From Eubacterium sp. 14-2 (GTDB lineage: Bacteria > Bacillota > Clostridia > Lachnospirales > Lachnospiraceae): DNA of 64,000 nucleotides. The position numbers and the translations under genes are program-made. The notes beneath the pieces are model-generated. The model saw only the letters and a list, made by a program, of their open reading frames with translations, did not search any database and had not been told where the DNA came from. The DNA lies in contig NZ_KE159568.1 in NCBI RefSeq assembly GCF_000403845.2, positions 683,725-747,724 of the forward strand. Direction: 5' to 3'. Below, piece by piece: positions 37,211 through 45,490 of the stretch. How positions within the stretch are numbered: the first letter of the stretch is position 1; each line of letters begins with the position of its first letter.

Positions 37211-37720
37211 ATGGCAAGACCTAAAAAGTATAATATCCATCTCACAGAAGAAGAATTTAGAAAGTTGAAATCTGTTATCCGTAAGAAGGAAACTTCAAAA
37301 ACTATCCGCAGCAGATGCCAGGTTATTCTTGATCTGGACGAGGCGCATGGAAAAGTTTTAACTCATGAACAAAGCGCAAAGTCCAATGGTGTCTGTATGG
37401 CAACCGTCACCAATACTGTGACGAAATACATCAATGGCGGCATTGACGCAGTTACTGAATTTAAAAGGAACATAAATTCAGATAATGCAAGGCGCAAGGT
37501 TGACGGGCGTACAGAGGCCCGGCTGATTGAACTTGCCTGCGGCCCCGTTCCAGAAGGGCACTCCCGGTGGACAATCCGTCTGCCTGAGGAAAAATCCAAA
37601 GTGGTTCCGGAAACCCCTGTGGGCAGGGAGGCAATCCGCAATGCCCTAAAAAAAACAAACTTCGACCTCACAAAAACGACTACTGGTGCATCCCGTCAAA
37701 AGAAGACCCGGAATTCATAG
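37211..37720 (+). CDS. IS630-family transposase, upstream frame (HTH part)
   Basis: About 169 residues. HTH region with SKTIRSRCQVILDLDEAHGK and ATVTNTVTKYINGGIDAV, a typical IS630 N-terminal domain. The frame continues through VGREAIRNALKK into the A-run at 37650-37657 and then leaves transposase homology. A -1 shift there joins the DDE frame. ATG 37211 is used; a GTG at 37202 is possible. Confidence 0.85.
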   Translation: MARPKKYNIHLTEEEFRKLKSVIRKKETSKTIRSRCQVILDLDEAHGKVLTHEQSAKSNGVCMATVTNTVTKYINGGIDAVTEFKRNINSDNARRKVDGRTEARLIELACGPVPEGHSRWTIRLPEEKSKVVPETPVGREAIRNALKKTNFDLTKTTTGASRQKKTRNS

Positions 37721-37725
37721 CCTGC

Positions 37726-38358
37726 ATGGAGGATATCCCTGATGTTTACGAACGCCCCTATGATGAAAATCATCCGGTTGTGTGTATGGACGAAAAACCA
37801 TATCAGCTTTTGGGAGAGTCCAGGGAGCCTTTGCCAATGATTCCCGGAAGTGACCGGAAAACCGATTCGGAATATGTCCGCAATGGTACGGTCAGCATCT
37901 TTGCCTTCGTGGAACCGCTCGGAGGGATGCACCATGTGAGTGTCCGGGAACACCGTACAGCCGTCGACCGGGCAGAGGAAATCAGGTATCTGGTGGACAT
38001 CATGTACCCTGATGCCGAGAAGATCGTCCTTGTGATGGATAATCTGAACACACATAAAGCAGCTTCCCTGTACAAACGGTATCCGCCTGAAGAAGCAAGA
38101 CGCATCATAAAAAAATTGGAGATACATTATACGCCAAAGCATGGGAGCTGGCCGGACATTGCAGAAATAGAGCTTAATGTAATGACCAGGCAATGTCTCA
38201 GCCGCCGCATCGCTGAAACAGGACTGTTACGCAAAGAACTGTCCGCATGGGAAACGGAGCGGAATACAGTGGCGGCAAAGGTCAGCTGGCAGTTCCGGAC
38301 TACTGATGCCAGAATAAAGCTCAGTTCCTTATACCCTGTATTTACTGCTGCCTCTTGA
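37726..38358 (+). CDS. IS630-family transposase, downstream frame (DDE catalytic part)
   Basis: The DDE domain: VVCMDEKPYQLLGESREP (first Asp), VLVMDNLNTHKAASLYK (second Asp) and HYTPKHGSWPDIAEIELNVM, where the final Glu is in AEIE. The -1 frame is already open from the A-run at about 37650 (reading HKNDYWCIPSKEDPEF before the first ATG). The product is therefore probably a fusion with the upstream frame made by ribosomal slippage, not an independent protein. Confidence 0.85.
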   Translation: MEDIPDVYERPYDENHPVVCMDEKPYQLLGESREPLPMIPGSDRKTDSEYVRNGTVSIFAFVEPLGGMHHVSVREHRTAVDRAEEIRYLVDIMYPDAEKIVLVMDNLNTHKAASLYKRYPPEEARRIIKKLEIHYTPKHGSWPDIAEIELNVMTRQCLSRRIAETGLLRKELSAWETERNTVAAKVSWQFRTTDARIKLSSLYPVFTAAS

Positions 38359-38408
38359 TGAGGTGGTAGTAATGCTAAATATCAACAGGTCAGTACACTA
38401 GGATATAG

Positions 38409-40037
38409 GAGGCTGTAAAAAATTCTGTGTCTATGGGTAAAAATCTTTTTTGATAAGAATTAGATATGTAGACATTTGCTGTCGAATCGTATTGGTTTTA
38501 TGTTGTCGAATTTCTTCCTTGATAATAGTATTGCCAGTCTGCTTATGTTTATACATGTATTTTGATTTTTCTGCATACCAATCAGGCATTAGCAGCAGAA
38601 ATACGTTATGTGGGCGCTGCCCACACCCGGCCTCCGGAATAAGGCTGGGTATTTCTGGCAATACTGCTAATGCCGATGGAATAAGGCCGGGACATTTTTT
38701 GATAAGATGTGGTGTCCCGGTTTTTCCTTTTTACAAATACTGGGTAAGCCTGTCTCCATAAAGGACAACCATCTGGTTGAGCACCTGGTCCCAGTTCCTG
38801 TACCGCTGTGTCCACTTCTTTATTACGTTCCCACTGGCAAGATAGAGCATTTTTTCTAAGGAACTGTCGCCTGGGAATACACTTTTTGTCTTGGTCACTT
38901 TCCTGTACTGGCGGTTAAGGCCCTCTATGATATTCGTGGTATACATGATGCGCCGGATATCATCAGAGAACTGGAAGAAGGAGCTGACATCCTCCCAGTT
39001 GTTTTCCCGGTTACTGACTGCATAGGGATATTTGCGTCCCCATTTTTCTTTGATCTTTTCCAATTCTGACAGCGCAGACGTTTCGTTTGGGGCATTATAG
39101 ACTGCTTTGAAGTCGGAAGAAAATTTTTTCAGGTCGCTGTAATTGACATATTTGAAAGAATTCCGCAGCATGTGGATGACGCACCTTTGGATCTGCGCAT
39201 CCGGATAGACTGCACTTATTGCTTCCTTAAATCCTGCAAGCCCATCCACACAGAAGAACAGCACATCCTGTACGCCACGGTTTTTCAGGTCATTTAACAT
39301 CCCCAGCCAGAACCTGCTGGTCTCATTGGCGCCTACGGTGATACTCAGGATATCTTTATAGCCGTCTGCGGTGATCCCCAGCACAATGTAGGCGGCACGG
39401 CTCAGTATGCGTCCGTCTTCCCTGACTTTATAATGGATACAGTCCATGAATACAAAGGGATAGATGGGGTTCAATGGCCGCGCCTGCCACTCTTTGACCT
39501 CTGGGCGTATCCTGTCCGTGATCTTACTGACCATCTCTGCGGACAGTTCCATCCCATAAAGTTCCTGTATCTGGTCATGGATATCCCTTGTGCTCATACC
39601 CCTTGCATAGAGGGAGATTACTTTTTCTTCAATACCGGAGATATCCCTCTGGTATTTTGGGATGAGCTTTGGCTCAAATTCACCCTCACGGTCTCCTGGG
39701 ACATCGATCTGGAATTCCCCATACTGGCTCTTGAGGGTTTTGGGAGAATGTCCGTTACGTTTGTTGGATGTGGGAGCATCACCTTTCTGGTTTTTTTCGT
39801 AGCCAGGGGATGCATCCGGTTCCGCCTCCATAAGCTCCTGAAGGATATCTTTGAAGCTGTCCCTTAGCAGGCTGTAAACATCTGCCACGCTGTTTAAGTT
39901 GTTGTCTGCAATAATCTGTCGAATCTGTTCCTTTGCTACCGGCATATAAATACTCCTTTTCGATAAGAATTTCCATATCTTGATTCTTACCAAAAAGGAG
40001 TTGCTTTTTACCAAAGACACAAACTTTTTTACACTAC
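38409..40037 (-). mobile_element. IS256-family insertion sequence
   Basis: 1629 bp with imperfect inverted ends (GTAAAAAATTCTGTGTCTAT on the left and GTAAAAAAGTTTGTGTCTTT reading in from the right). Flanked by the 8-bp direct repeat GGATATAG (38401-38408 and 40038-40045), the usual IS256 duplication size. The 320 bases left of the transposase gene contain no gene, only a CCGGGACA-type inverted repeat near 38690-38720. It lies two bases from the IS630 right end. Confidence 0.9.
38731..39945 (-). CDS. IS256-family (mutator-type) transposase
   Basis: 404 residues. Motifs of the family: ISLYARGMSTRDIHDQIQEL, FVFMDCIHYKVREDGR, FFCVDGLAGFKEAISAVYPD and YTTNIIEGLNRQYRKVTK with the catalytic Glu. 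ATG 39945 has AAGGAG seven bases upstream; an upstream start at 40020 has none. Full length and undamaged, so the element may be active. Confidence 0.95.
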   Translation of the reverse strand: MPVAKEQIRQIIADNNLNSVADVYSLLRDSFKDILQELMEAEPDASPGYEKNQKGDAPTSNKRNGHSPKTLKSQYGEFQIDVPGDREGEFEPKLIPKYQRDISGIEEKVISLYARGMSTRDIHDQIQELYGMELSAEMVSKITDRIRPEVKEWQARPLNPIYPFVFMDCIHYKVREDGRILSRAAYIVLGITADGYKDILSITVGANETSRFWLGMLNDLKNRGVQDVLFFCVDGLAGFKEAISAVYPDAQIQRCVIHMLRNSFKYVNYSDLKKFSSDFKAVYNAPNETSALSELEKIKEKWGRKYPYAVSNRENNWEDVSSFFQFSDDIRRIMYTTNIIEGLNRQYRKVTKTKSVFPGDSSLEKMLYLASGNVIKKWTQRYRNWDQVLNQMVVLYGDRLTQYL

Positions 40038-40218
40038 CGGATATAGACCTAAAATTCGTTGCTTCCGTTCTCCCTTTTCGGATATAAAATTGGGACTAAA
40101 GAGTGCAAACCCGTTGATTTTACTGGGTTTTCAAACCTTGTCCCAATTATATCACCTACTTCTCCTCGCCTATCCTTTATCCCAATAATATTTTCTAATC
40201 ATCATCAATTAACGAATT

Positions 40219-40605
40219 TTATCCTTGAGTCATAGCTGTAATATACCGATAGGATTGTGGTGCACAAGAAACACCTATTTCCTCCAAAGTTAAGGGCTTA
40301 TCATAAATAACTAAATTCTTAAGTTGATATGCTATTGCCCTCTTTTTTCCTTTATAATATTGTCGAAAAAACTTATAAGTAATACCTGAATACTCTTTCG
40401 TCTGATGCCATACCGCTAATATATCATCTTCTACTATGCCTGCGATTTCAGCCTCCCCCACAACCTGTTTCTGCGGAGCGGTAGCATATATAATAATTTT
40501 ATCCACATCATCTCTGCAACGAAATTTTCGATATTCATATAATTTCTTTCCTTGGAGAATACTCGCAACATACTCTGGATTAATTGATAACAACATTTGA
40601 CACAT
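40219..40605 (-). CDS. ASCH-domain (PUA-like) protein
   Basis: 128 residues. LLSINPEYVASILQGKKLYE at the N-terminus, followed by EYRKFRC and KIIIYATAPQKQVVGEAEI, is the ASCH/PUA-like RNA-binding fold pattern. Its ATG has GGAGGG eight bases upstream, inside the 3' end of the GNAT gene (26-base overlap). Third gene of a coupled three-gene cassette in an AT-rich island. Molecular target unknown. Confidence 0.75.
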   Translation of the reverse strand: MCQMLLSINPEYVASILQGKKLYEYRKFRCRDDVDKIIIYATAPQKQVVGEAEIAGIVEDDILAVWHQTKEYSGITYKFFRQYYKGKKRAIAYQLKNLVIYDKPLTLEEIGVSCAPQSYRYITAMTQG

Positions 40606-41680
40606 TGATATTTCCCTCCGTTAAAACTCTTTTAAACTGTGCAGGAGTTAGCTTCACCTCTGTCGGATACTGACCTTCTGCTGCCCAGAAACCATTTTGA
40701 TCCAGCCAATTCATATTTACGTTGTTTCCAGCTCCAAAATAACCATAATACAACAATTCAACAATTGTCATATTTCTAAAACGATTATACTGCTCTTGTA
40801 ACTCGTTTTCATTAAATACCGATTTATTTCCAATTCGCAATTTCAATTCGTCAAAAGTCATCAAGTACCGATTATTAATCTTTGCTTGGATTAAATCTGT
40901 CACAATACAAAAAGATGTCACACAGGAACGATATCGTTTTCCATTCCCCTGCGTGTAACGCCGATAAACAAGTATAGGTTCACCTATTTTGTGATTCAAT
41001 TTAGGCGCTTGCCCTACATAAATTTTGCTCAGTCCGTTACTTACACTACTACTTACTTTAGTTTGTAAACTCGCCATATTAGCAAGTTCAGAATACGCAA
41101 ACATTGTATCATGATAATTATCGTCAATAATTATATATCCAGCATAATCAAATCCATCTTTAACAAACGGAAATGACTTATATGGATCATTAAAATCAAT
41201 ATGCTTCCGGCTTTTTATTAAAACATTTTCACCATTCAGATTTACACCTTTCTTTTGAAAGCCAAAACGTTCAAATTGTGAAATTAAAGTCTCGTGCTTA
41301 TCAAATACTGTTACATAGACTTCCTCTGTATTATCTTGTTGCCATTTCCAAAGTAATAAACCTATTGCCCCTTCACCGATACGTTGTCTGCGATATCTTT
41401 CGGCAATACGAAAAGTACTTATTTTAAGACGCTTTTTTTCTGGAAGTATCGAATCCAATAACTCAATTTTTTCCTCTTCATCTTTTAATACAACAAAAGC
41501 TCCAACACCTATCTCATCCTCAAAAACAAGAGCCGTTGCACCATCTATGGACTTCTTTTGAAACCAATCAACAAATCCGGTACTATTTTCTGTGCCAGGA
41601 TAATCATTTTTCAGAGAATCAAAAAAAGCATCATTGAGATTTATTTCCGCAAATTTCTTTAATATAAATTTCCCTGCCAT
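40580..41680 (-). CDS. GNAT acetyltransferase fused to a C-terminal PUA/ASCH-like domain
   Basis: 366 residues. The N-terminal ~150 are GNAT: DEIGVGAFVVLKDEEEKIEL, then the acetyl-CoA loop RYRRQRIGEGAIGLLLWKW, and a LISQFERFGFQKKG ending. The C-terminal ~200 residues include GEPILVYRRYTQGNGKRYRS and a conserved-looking FCIVTD, resembling a nucleic-acid-binding PUA-like fold. GGGGAG lies ahead of the ATG. It sits one base after the kinase gene stop. A nucleic-acid or translation substrate is plausible; this is inference. Confidence 0.7.
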   Translation of the reverse strand: MAGKFILKKFAEINLNDAFFDSLKNDYPGTENSTGFVDWFQKKSIDGATALVFEDEIGVGAFVVLKDEEEKIELLDSILPEKKRLKISTFRIAERYRRQRIGEGAIGLLLWKWQQDNTEEVYVTVFDKHETLISQFERFGFQKKGVNLNGENVLIKSRKHIDFNDPYKSFPFVKDGFDYAGYIIIDDNYHDTMFAYSELANMASLQTKVSSSVSNGLSKIYVGQAPKLNHKIGEPILVYRRYTQGNGKRYRSCVTSFCIVTDLIQAKINNRYLMTFDELKLRIGNKSVFNENELQEQYNRFRNMTIVELLYYGYFGAGNNVNMNWLDQNGFWAAEGQYPTEVKLTPAQFKRVLTEGNINVSNVVIN

Positions 41681-41681
41681 A

Positions 41682-42203
41682 TCAATATTCTCCCCTTTTT
41701 ATACAATCCACAATTTTGTCAATATCATTCATACCTCGTGATACCACTAATGAAACATCAAGTTTCTCGGCAATTTCTTTCGCATAACATTTTTCCTTTT
41801 CCTGAAACTCTGTTATTTCTGAAACATCTTGGCAAACATTATCCCTTTGCAATCTTCTGTCAGCTATAATCTCTGGTTTCTCTGTTAAAAGAATAATCAC
41901 ATTCGGTTTTAGAAGCATATATGTATCTAACGGTATCCTTGTAATTTCTCCAAACTCATTAATCAAACAAAAATGTCCATCTAAAATAAATTCCTTTTCT
42001 TCCTCCCTCAATTCTTCAATCGCTGCCACAAGTAAATCCTGATTATCATCAATATTTGAAACCAATTTATTTTCCGCAAACCCTTCATTTCGTCTAGATG
42101 CAATCAGTTGACTGGCTGTATAACTCTCAACATTAAGTCTTTTCTTCATTATGTTACAAAAATAAGTCTTTCCCACTCCATGTATTCCACTAACAAAGAT
42201 CAC
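41682..42203 (-). CDS. Small P-loop nucleotide kinase-like ATPase
   Basis: About 173 residues from GTG 42203, with AAGGGG nine bases upstream; ATG and TTG alternatives upstream have no properly spaced RBS. Walker A GIHGVGKTYFC starts at residue 5. Later RRLQRDNVCQDVSEITEFQE could be a lid, and IILLTEKPEIIADRR reads like adenylate-kinase/AAA_33-type proteins. First gene of the kinase-GNAT-ASCH cassette. Substrate unknown. Confidence 0.72.
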   Translation of the reverse strand: MIFVSGIHGVGKTYFCNIMKKRLNVESYTASQLIASRRNEGFAENKLVSNIDDNQDLLVAAIEELREEEKEFILDGHFCLINEFGEITRIPLDTYMLLKPNVIILLTEKPEIIADRRLQRDNVCQDVSEITEFQEKEKCYAKEIAEKLDVSLVVSRGMNDIDKIVDCIKRGEY

Positions 42204-42389
42204 TGTTATCATCCCCTTATATAACTTAAACAACTACTTATGCCACAAATATCTTGCTCAAAAAGCACTTTGCCAAAATCCAAACTACAGCTTATATATC
42301 ATTCGTACATTTGTTTGGATTATATCACATTTATCCCCGTTTTTCAATATGTCTTCTCTTTAAACCACGACAAACATCTTCTCTTTAAA

Positions 42390-43646
42390 CCACGACAAAC
42401 GCATGAACGTTTCTACCATTCAAATTTTTCCAACTGTAATTTTTTAAAAGTCCAGTACTTCCTCCAAATATTTGATTGGTGACAGACTTATTACAAACCT
42501 TTTTTTCTTCATTGATAATTTCTTTTTTGTAAGCTCCATCAGCTTTAATATGCTTAAGCTCCATTTCCTGATTATATTCAGATTCTGCGCTGACATTTTA
42601 TCCAGTGTTGCGTTTGCGTCTTCTCGAAATGTTACATCCAGATGCCAGTGCATGCTCTCTATGCTCCAATGCCCTCTTACTGCCCGGCTTATGGTTTCTA
42701 TGTCTCCTTTTAGGCTGCTGATAAAATAGCGGTATTCCGTTTTCTTTCTCCCATTCTTTTCTATACTTTTTCTTTCCATCGCTATGCTTTTCAGCCCTTT
42801 CCAATCCTTTTTCTGTATCATCCATCGGATATCTTCTGTCTGGTAATATTCCCGTGTCTCTATCTGCCCGTGGGCTTTTTCTTTCGTTTTCTTATAATTT
42901 CCTGATTTTTCTATCTCTCTGGTTAGTTCTTCATCTGCAAAATACTCTTTTACTTCTTCATATAAGCTCCCCTGGTTTCCTTTTAATGCCAACACATAAT
43001 CTGCCCTTTTTCCCCGGATTTTTTCTACGATCGCTGTCTGCGTTCCCATTGCATCTATCGTAATGATCTGTCCCTTTATCTGTAACCTTTCTGTTAGTTC
43101 CGGAATTGCTGTAATCTCATTGCTCTTTTCACTCACTGCTTTCTGTCCCAGGCTGAAACCGTCTTCACGTCTCCATGCGGTTACAATATGAGACGGCTTC
43201 TCTTTTCCCTGTTTGTTAGAACGCATTGTTTTTCCATCTATACAGATGATCTTTTTCAGTGCTTCGCCTTCTTCCCTGTTCAGCAGGTCTTGCCATTTTC
43301 CATAAAGCTGTTGGAGAATATCCGGCGAAATCATCCCCATTACTCGCTGTATCGTATCATGAGACGGTGGGCCATTCTTTAACTCGATATATTTTTTAAG
43401 ATACTCTTCATACACCTGAGCAAACAGCGCAATCTCTGCCCAGTCATCTGCATTTGCGAGTGTGGCAAACAAAACAATCACAAGAATATCCTTTAGCAAA
43501 TGCCGGACTTTCTTTTTTTGACACACATCTTCAATATATTCCATCCAATTTAATAATTCTTCCATAAACAACGCCCCTCTTCTTTTCTTTTATTTTACCA
43601 GAAAAGAGGCATGTTCACAATTTATTTACTCATGCGTTTGTCGTGG
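42390..43646 (-). mobile_element. ISAs1-family insertion sequence
   Basis: About 1257 bp. Inverted ends CCACGACAAACGCATGA (42390-42406) and its exact complement (43630-43646). No clear target duplication. The left end sequence occurs twice, 25 bases apart (42352-42375 and 42377-42400), so the left junction is complex. Confidence 0.82.
42444..43565 (-). CDS. ISAs1-family transposase
   Basis: 373 residues. DDE motifs: IICIDGKTMRSNKQGKEKPS, IITIDAMGTQTAIVEKIRGK, YVLALKGNQGSLYEEVKEYF, and RGHWSIESMHWHLDVTFRED with AVRGHW typical of ISAs1. ATG 43565 has AGGGG eight bases upstream. Appears complete. Confidence 0.93.
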   Translation of the reverse strand: MEELLNWMEYIEDVCQKKKVRHLLKDILVIVLFATLANADDWAEIALFAQVYEEYLKKYIELKNGPPSHDTIQRVMGMISPDILQQLYGKWQDLLNREEGEALKKIICIDGKTMRSNKQGKEKPSHIVTAWRREDGFSLGQKAVSEKSNEITAIPELTERLQIKGQIITIDAMGTQTAIVEKIRGKRADYVLALKGNQGSLYEEVKEYFADEELTREIEKSGNYKKTKEKAHGQIETREYYQTEDIRWMIQKKDWKGLKSIAMERKSIEKNGRKKTEYRYFISSLKGDIETISRAVRGHWSIESMHWHLDVTFREDANATLDKMSAQNLNIIRKWSLSILKLMELTKKKLSMKKKRFVISLSPIKYLEEVLDF

Positions 43647-43696
43647 CACCCAGGCCCTAAGCCTGAGTGCCACCAGTTTTCTTTTATATTCTGTTT

Positions 43697-43849
43697 TCAA
43701 TCCACTTTGAACATATTCTGTTTCAAAGGTTTATCGTCCTTATCCGAAAGCCCCTGTTCCCAATGCATGGCAACGAGTGGCATTCCATTCTTATCCGGAA
43801 AAAGAAATCCTGTATATCTGTCTGCCACTTTCTCAATTTTATATTCAGT
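43697..43849 (-). pseudogene. Fragment of a second Tn916-type integrase
   Basis: Minus strand, about 50 codons. KVADRYTGFLFPDKNGMPLV and AMHWEQ match KVIDGYTGFLFYDDDGNPLVAMHWQH of the integrase at 36112-37124. The fragment then jumps to an end of the form QNMFKVD-stop, like QKMFKVV-stop of that gene. The catalytic HxxR and Tyr region is deleted. It lies just right of the ISAs1 element. Confidence 0.75.
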
Positions 43850-43909
43850 TCAGTCTTGATTGATACCAGATAAGGATAAATTTTTTGACCTGTACATAGG
43901 TTCTTTTGA

Positions 43910-43938
43910 TTGAGTATCAGTTTTCCATATGCTATAAT
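43910..43938 (+). promoter_or_regulatory. Promoter of the small hydrophobic toxin gene
   Basis: -35 TTGAGT (43910-43915), exactly 17 bases, -10 TATAAT (43933-43938). It gives a leader of about 75 bases ahead of the toxin codon, with GATGCC/GGGCATC-like complementarity that could form structure. Confidence 0.7.
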
Positions 43939-44018
43939 GAACTCGTGTAATTGAAAAGAAAGTAGGATGCGACTTTCCGATAGATGCCCTCCAGTCTAAC
44001 GAAAGAGGGTGATGCCCT

Positions 44019-44099
44019 ATGAGTATAATGGAAGTTCTTACATTATTACTTGTATTGTTTGCGGCTCTGTCTTACATAGACAATCATAAAAAGAAATAA
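44019..44099 (+). CDS. 26-residue hydrophobic peptide, probable type I (holin-like) toxin
   Basis: MSIMEVLTLLLVLFAALSYI, followed by a short charged tail DNHKKK. A single membrane helix with a basic C-terminus is the form of TxpA/Fst and holin-like toxins. RBS AGAGGG lies five to eight bases ahead of the ATG at 44019. A strong sigma-A promoter is 80 bases upstream. The last codons overlap a 15-bp bidirectional terminator stem and an oppositely directed transcript. Confidence 0.78.
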   Translation: MSIMEVLTLLLVLFAALSYIDNHKKK

Positions 44100-44135
44100 G
44101 CATCCCTACCGCCCAAGTTTGGATGCTTATTTCTT
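44091..44135. terminator. Bidirectional terminator of the toxin and antisense RNA
   Basis: AAGAAATAAGCATCC (44091-44105) and GGATGCTTATTTCTT (44121-44135), 15-bp perfect stem, with T-rich sequence on both strands after it. The toxin stop codon lies in the left arm. Confidence 0.85.
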
Positions 44136-44184
44136 ATAATCATTTTTACTGAGGGCAATCGGAGATTCAATTCCGATCACTTCT
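44095..44184 (-). ncRNA. Predicted antisense antitoxin RNA
   Basis: Deduced from a promoter reading leftward at 44191-44219 and the terminator at 44091-44135. It would be about 90 nt and overlap the toxin mRNA 3' end. Convergent 3' overlap with a shared terminator is the TxpA/RatA and BsrG/SR4 layout. No sequence family was recognised directly. Confidence 0.6.
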
Positions 44185-44190
44185 AAGTAG

Positions 44191-44219
44191 ATTATACATG
44201 AGAGCTGCTTGATTTTCAA
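44191..44219 (-). promoter_or_regulatory. Promoter of the antisense RNA
   Basis: Minus strand: -35 TTGAAA (44214-44219), 17-base spacer, -10 TATAAT (44191-44196). Predicted start near 44184. It points toward the toxin gene. Confidence 0.7.
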
Positions 44220-44924
44220 GTGGCTCTTTATATTATTTATCAAAAATATATTGAAAGACGGGATTGTGGCTGATACAATCCGATGCTCGCTATTTTTGTG
44301 AACACTATCACAGGACAATTTTTCTGCACATCCTATGTCGTGTCTTTACTTTCCGAGAAAGAAAATAATTGAACCTGTCGGTTGTGAGAAGATCAACATA
44401 TATAATCCCAACCGTATCGTCAACACATACTTAATTTTTATCCTTATCTGGTTTCATACTCGAATGATTGCTCAAAACATTTCCTCCTTATAAGCAAAAT
44501 GCCAAAAAACAATATTTCCATCAGAGCAGTGCTCTCTTATATCCAGGCATTTTTAAATGGCCCTGATATCTGAGCGGTTTTCCTACGCTGCTGGCAGGAA
44601 CCTGTATAACCGGTAAGGGTGTTCATTTCCGCTGTTTTTATGCCTTGTGCACCCATATTCAAAGGTTCGGATACCAACGCGGCAGACTTCTTTCATAACA
44701 TACTCTGCCATATAGCATATCCCCGGCTAATGGAACAGACTTTCCAGAATTGTTACTATGAGCGGTCCCGGCCCGTGAACAGTAACGTCAAGTTGGTTAC
44801 TATATATACATTCCTAAACAAATCTTTATATTTTCTACAGTTCTCTCCTTATGTCTGCGTTTTATACTTAAACCATAAAATGACAGCACAGCAGGCTGAA
44901 TTTATGATATGAGGAGGATTTTAT
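44220..44924. other. Gene-poor stretch between the toxin locus and the methyltransferase
   Basis: About 700 bases without a convincing gene. At 44431-44475 (minus) a TTG has an unusually strong AAGGAGG upstream but the frame is only 14 codons (SNHSSMKPDKDKN), perhaps the severed start of a lost gene. Frames at 44619-44912 have no RBS and no family look. Probably the eroded right edge of the island. Confidence 0.5.
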
Positions 44925-45479
44925 ATGTGGAAATTTTTAAAAGAATACATCAAAACCCCGGACACTATTGGAGCTATCGCTCCCAGCAGCAGACATCTGG
45001 CAGCTGCCATGACCGCCTGGATCGATTTTGATAAAGCAAAGTGTATTGTAGAATATGGAGCCGGAACCGGCATATTTACCCAGGAAGTGTGTGCGAAAAA
45101 AAGACCTGGCACGGTTTATATTGTGATTGAACAAAATGACCGTTTTTACAACATGCTCCGGAAACAATTTCATGGAGTACCGGGTATGGTACTGATCCAT
45201 GGAGATGCCGGAAACGTCTGCAACTTTTTAAAAAAGCAGGGCTTCCCGCATGCGGATCATATTATTTCCGGCCTGCCCTTTACCTCCCTTCCGGAGCCTG
45301 TGTCACGCAGGATATTGTCCCAGACTCAAAAAGCTGTTGGAACAAAAGGCGTATTTACTACCTTCCAGTATACTCTGCTCCGCAGACAGTTTCTGGAGGA
45401 ATACTTCAATATCCGAAAAATTGTACGCATCTGGCGCAATCTGCCTCCGGCATATGTATTGAACATGAAATTAAAATAA
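44925..45479 (+). CDS. Class I SAM-dependent methyltransferase (phospholipid N-methyltransferase-like)
   Basis: 184 residues. The N-terminus KTPDTIGAIAPSSRHLAAAM is typical of COG3963-like PmtA relatives. SAM motif I is CIVEYGAGTGIFTQEV, and ADHIISGLPFTSLPEPV is the post-motif region seen in both phospholipid and rRNA-adenine methylase relatives. GAGGAGG lies ahead of the ATG. It precedes a VanRS-like two-component system, which suggests a cell-envelope or antibiotic-stress role. Confidence 0.8.
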   Translation: MWKFLKEYIKTPDTIGAIAPSSRHLAAAMTAWIDFDKAKCIVEYGAGTGIFTQEVCAKKRPGTVYIVIEQNDRFYNMLRKQFHGVPGMVLIHGDAGNVCNFLKKQGFPHADHIISGLPFTSLPEPVSRRILSQTQKAVGTKGVFTTFQYTLLRRQFLEEYFNIRKIVRIWRNLPPAYVLNMKLK

Positions 45480-45490
45480 AGGGAAGCTTT

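Larger units (their letters stand above)
37125..38398 (+). mobile_element. IS630-family insertion sequence
   Basis: 1274 bp. Terminal inverted repeats of 23 bp: GTGTACTGACCTGTTGATAT... at 37125-37147 and its exact complement at 38376-38398. Flanked by TA on both sides (37123-37124 and 38399-38400), the usual IS630 target duplication. Carries a transposase in two frames. It interrupts the integrase gene. Confidence 0.93.

Noticed and set aside
40071-40155. Large inverted repeat GTCCCAATTTTATATC / GATATAATTGGGAC considered as an integrase attachment site
   Set aside because: No second copy found at the other island edge. It lies downstream of the ASCH gene and is as easily a terminator.
44619-44912. 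Plus-strand frame of 97 residues ahead of the methyltransferase
   Set aside because: No RBS, no membrane or domain pattern, uneven codon use; it lies in an eroded intergenic stretch.
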